In this document: one piece after another, positions 62,941 to 64,000 of the stretch | Layout of the letters: each line of letters opens with the position of its first letter | Numbering within the stretch: the stretch's first letter is position 1 | Assembly: GCA_006937955.1 (NCBI GenBank) | Contig: SSNP01000052.1 | Coordinates: 1,317,608-1,381,607 of the forward strand | Source: Pachypanchax playfairii | Taxonomy: Eukaryota > Chordata > Actinopteri > Cyprinodontiformes > Aplocheilidae | Direction: 5' to 3' | DNA: 64,000 nt | Notes under the pieces: model-generated | What the model was told of the DNA's origin: nothing | Seen by the model: only the letters and a program-made list of their open reading frames with translations | Databases searched by the model: none | Made by a program: the position numbers and the translations under genes

Positions 62941-63950
62941 GTGAGAATAATAACTCTGACAAGTACACACATTTGTAGGAATTCATGATCCAGTCAAAAA
63001 TCTTAGAGGATTTAAGACAAAAATAATACTGGAAATCTGAAGTAATAAATAAATAAATGACAGAAGATTGTTTTATGTACATTTAGACTTGTGCAACTCT
63101 GTTTGAGCTTCTCACTAAATGTAACATGAACCGATCGGAACCATTTCAGTACGTATCAGATTACCTGGGAAAATAACTTAACTTACATAAGTGTGGTCCT
63201 TTTTACTATAAATACCATAACTCCTGCAAGTACTGTAAAATCTGTGAACACAATAATATACAAGTGCAGAAAATGTACCCAGGCTTCATATTGATCACAG
63301 GAAGACATGTTTTAGAAATGAGCCAACTTTGATGTTATGAGTTCATTGGTTGGAAGGAGGACCCAAATACTGGTTAACTCCCAGGTGGCATGCAAAGAAG
63401 ATACAGTGGTCAACAGTTATATGCACAAAACCGCTGGGCATCGAGGTTGTGTATATAACCGTCGACCACTGTAGTAGACAATTTATTATAGGCAAAACAA
63501 AAGTTTTGGAACTGCTTCAAAAATTCCAGACTTAGTACTAAATTAGAGGAACAGATATTAAACTGGTTTATATAAATTTCCCCCGTGTTATTTTAAAAGC
63601 AGTTGACATTTCACCATCAGCTAATGTGATGCATGTGACCCTATTGGCTCAAATGTTGCTAAACTACAAACAGCACCTGAATGCATCAGTTGCAATATCT
63701 GGAGATTTTAATCCCCCCCCCACTACCACAACCACTATCCCACACCAACACCTCGCTTCCAACATTGCTGCATGAGGATAATACAAATTTCTTGAACATT
63801 TTACCAGTTTGTCAACCGCTTCACCAGAAAAAAACCTAAAACAATGGATTTGTTTTATGTAAATGTCAGGCATGACTACCGCTCCTCTGCACAAAACAAT
63901 AAAGCTGGTAAAAACCCATTATTCAGAGACCATGTATCATGAAATGAACT
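62941..63950 (+). other. Alkaline phosphatase intron 8 (incomplete)
   Basis: No exon found before the window end, so the next coding exon (GRIDHGHH region) is beyond it. It contains the 72-nt hairpin at 63402-63473. Confidence 0.6.
63402..63473. repeat. 72-nt near-perfect hairpin
   Basis: The left arm starts TACAGTGGTCAACAGTTATA and the right arm, reversed, TACAGTGGTCGACGGTTATA. Pairing continues through ATGCACAAAACC against its partner, giving a stem of about 29 pairs with few mismatches and a loop of about 12. TA-like ends suggest a miniature Tc1/mariner-type MITE, but the flanks give no proof. Confidence 0.75.
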
Positions 63951-64000
63951 GTGTGTGTGTGTGTGTGTGTGTGTGGGAGGAGGGGGGGGGGGGGGGGGGG
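63949..64000. repeat. (GT)n followed by poly-G at window end
   Basis: A GT run and then an almost unbroken G run end the window. Such G runs are error-prone and often border assembly gaps. Confidence 0.85.

Overview
The window is vertebrate nuclear DNA, most likely from a teleost fish. Genes are split into many short exons with GT-AG introns. The introns carry the usual fish mix of Tc1/mariner, hAT and PIF/Harbinger DNA elements, L2-like and other non-LTR fragments, and many microsatellites. I cannot name the species from the sequence. Exons were joined by hand from splice sites, reading phase and family knowledge. In all three genes the phases are consistent from exon to exon.

Three protein genes lie on the + strand. 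(1) psmd2 (26S proteasome base subunit Rpn1/PSMD2): positions 1-7138 hold the last 17 coding exons (692 codons plus stop); the 5' part lies outside the window. (2) eif4g1 (translation initiation factor 4 gamma 1): a probable promoter and non-coding first exon near 8.0-8.2 kb, the main ATG at 14754, and 30 coding exons to the stop at 48208 (1719 codons). The PABP-binding, eIF4E-binding, MIF4G, MA3 and W2 segments are all readable. (3) A tissue-nonspecific/intestinal-superfamily alkaline phosphatase, closest in style to the intestinal type: exons 1-8 from 52688 to 62940, with the remaining exons beyond the window end. Psmd2 followed directly by eif4g1 in the same direction is the order known in human (3q27); the alkaline phosphatase neighbour differs from human.

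Region by region: 1-7.6 kb psmd2, with two TIR elements in its 2.3-kb intron; 7.6-8 kb intergenic; 8-48.2 kb eif4g1, whose large introns hold a Tc1 element broken by one stop codon (20.3-21.5 kb), an L2-like LINE remnant (23.8-24.9 kb), a fold-back region (27.4-28.2 kb), several hAT and MITE copies, and a Harbinger derivative (44.3-45.0 kb); 48.2-52.7 kb 3' UTR and intergenic DNA with a complex CATA-type repeat; 52.7-64 kb alkaline phosphatase, whose 5-kb first intron contains a 17-copy, 39-bp minisatellite that grew inside a LINE fragment.

The genes have ordinary housekeeping or digestive roles: protein degradation, cap-dependent translation and phosphate-ester hydrolysis. I see no multi-gene novel system. 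The points most worth a second look are a possible alternative first exon of eif4g1 with a good N-myristoylation motif, the LINE-born minisatellite with a 195-bp higher-order period, a GT-repeat element that abuts the splice acceptor of the phosphatase active-site exon, and several clean transposon insertions with target-site duplications.
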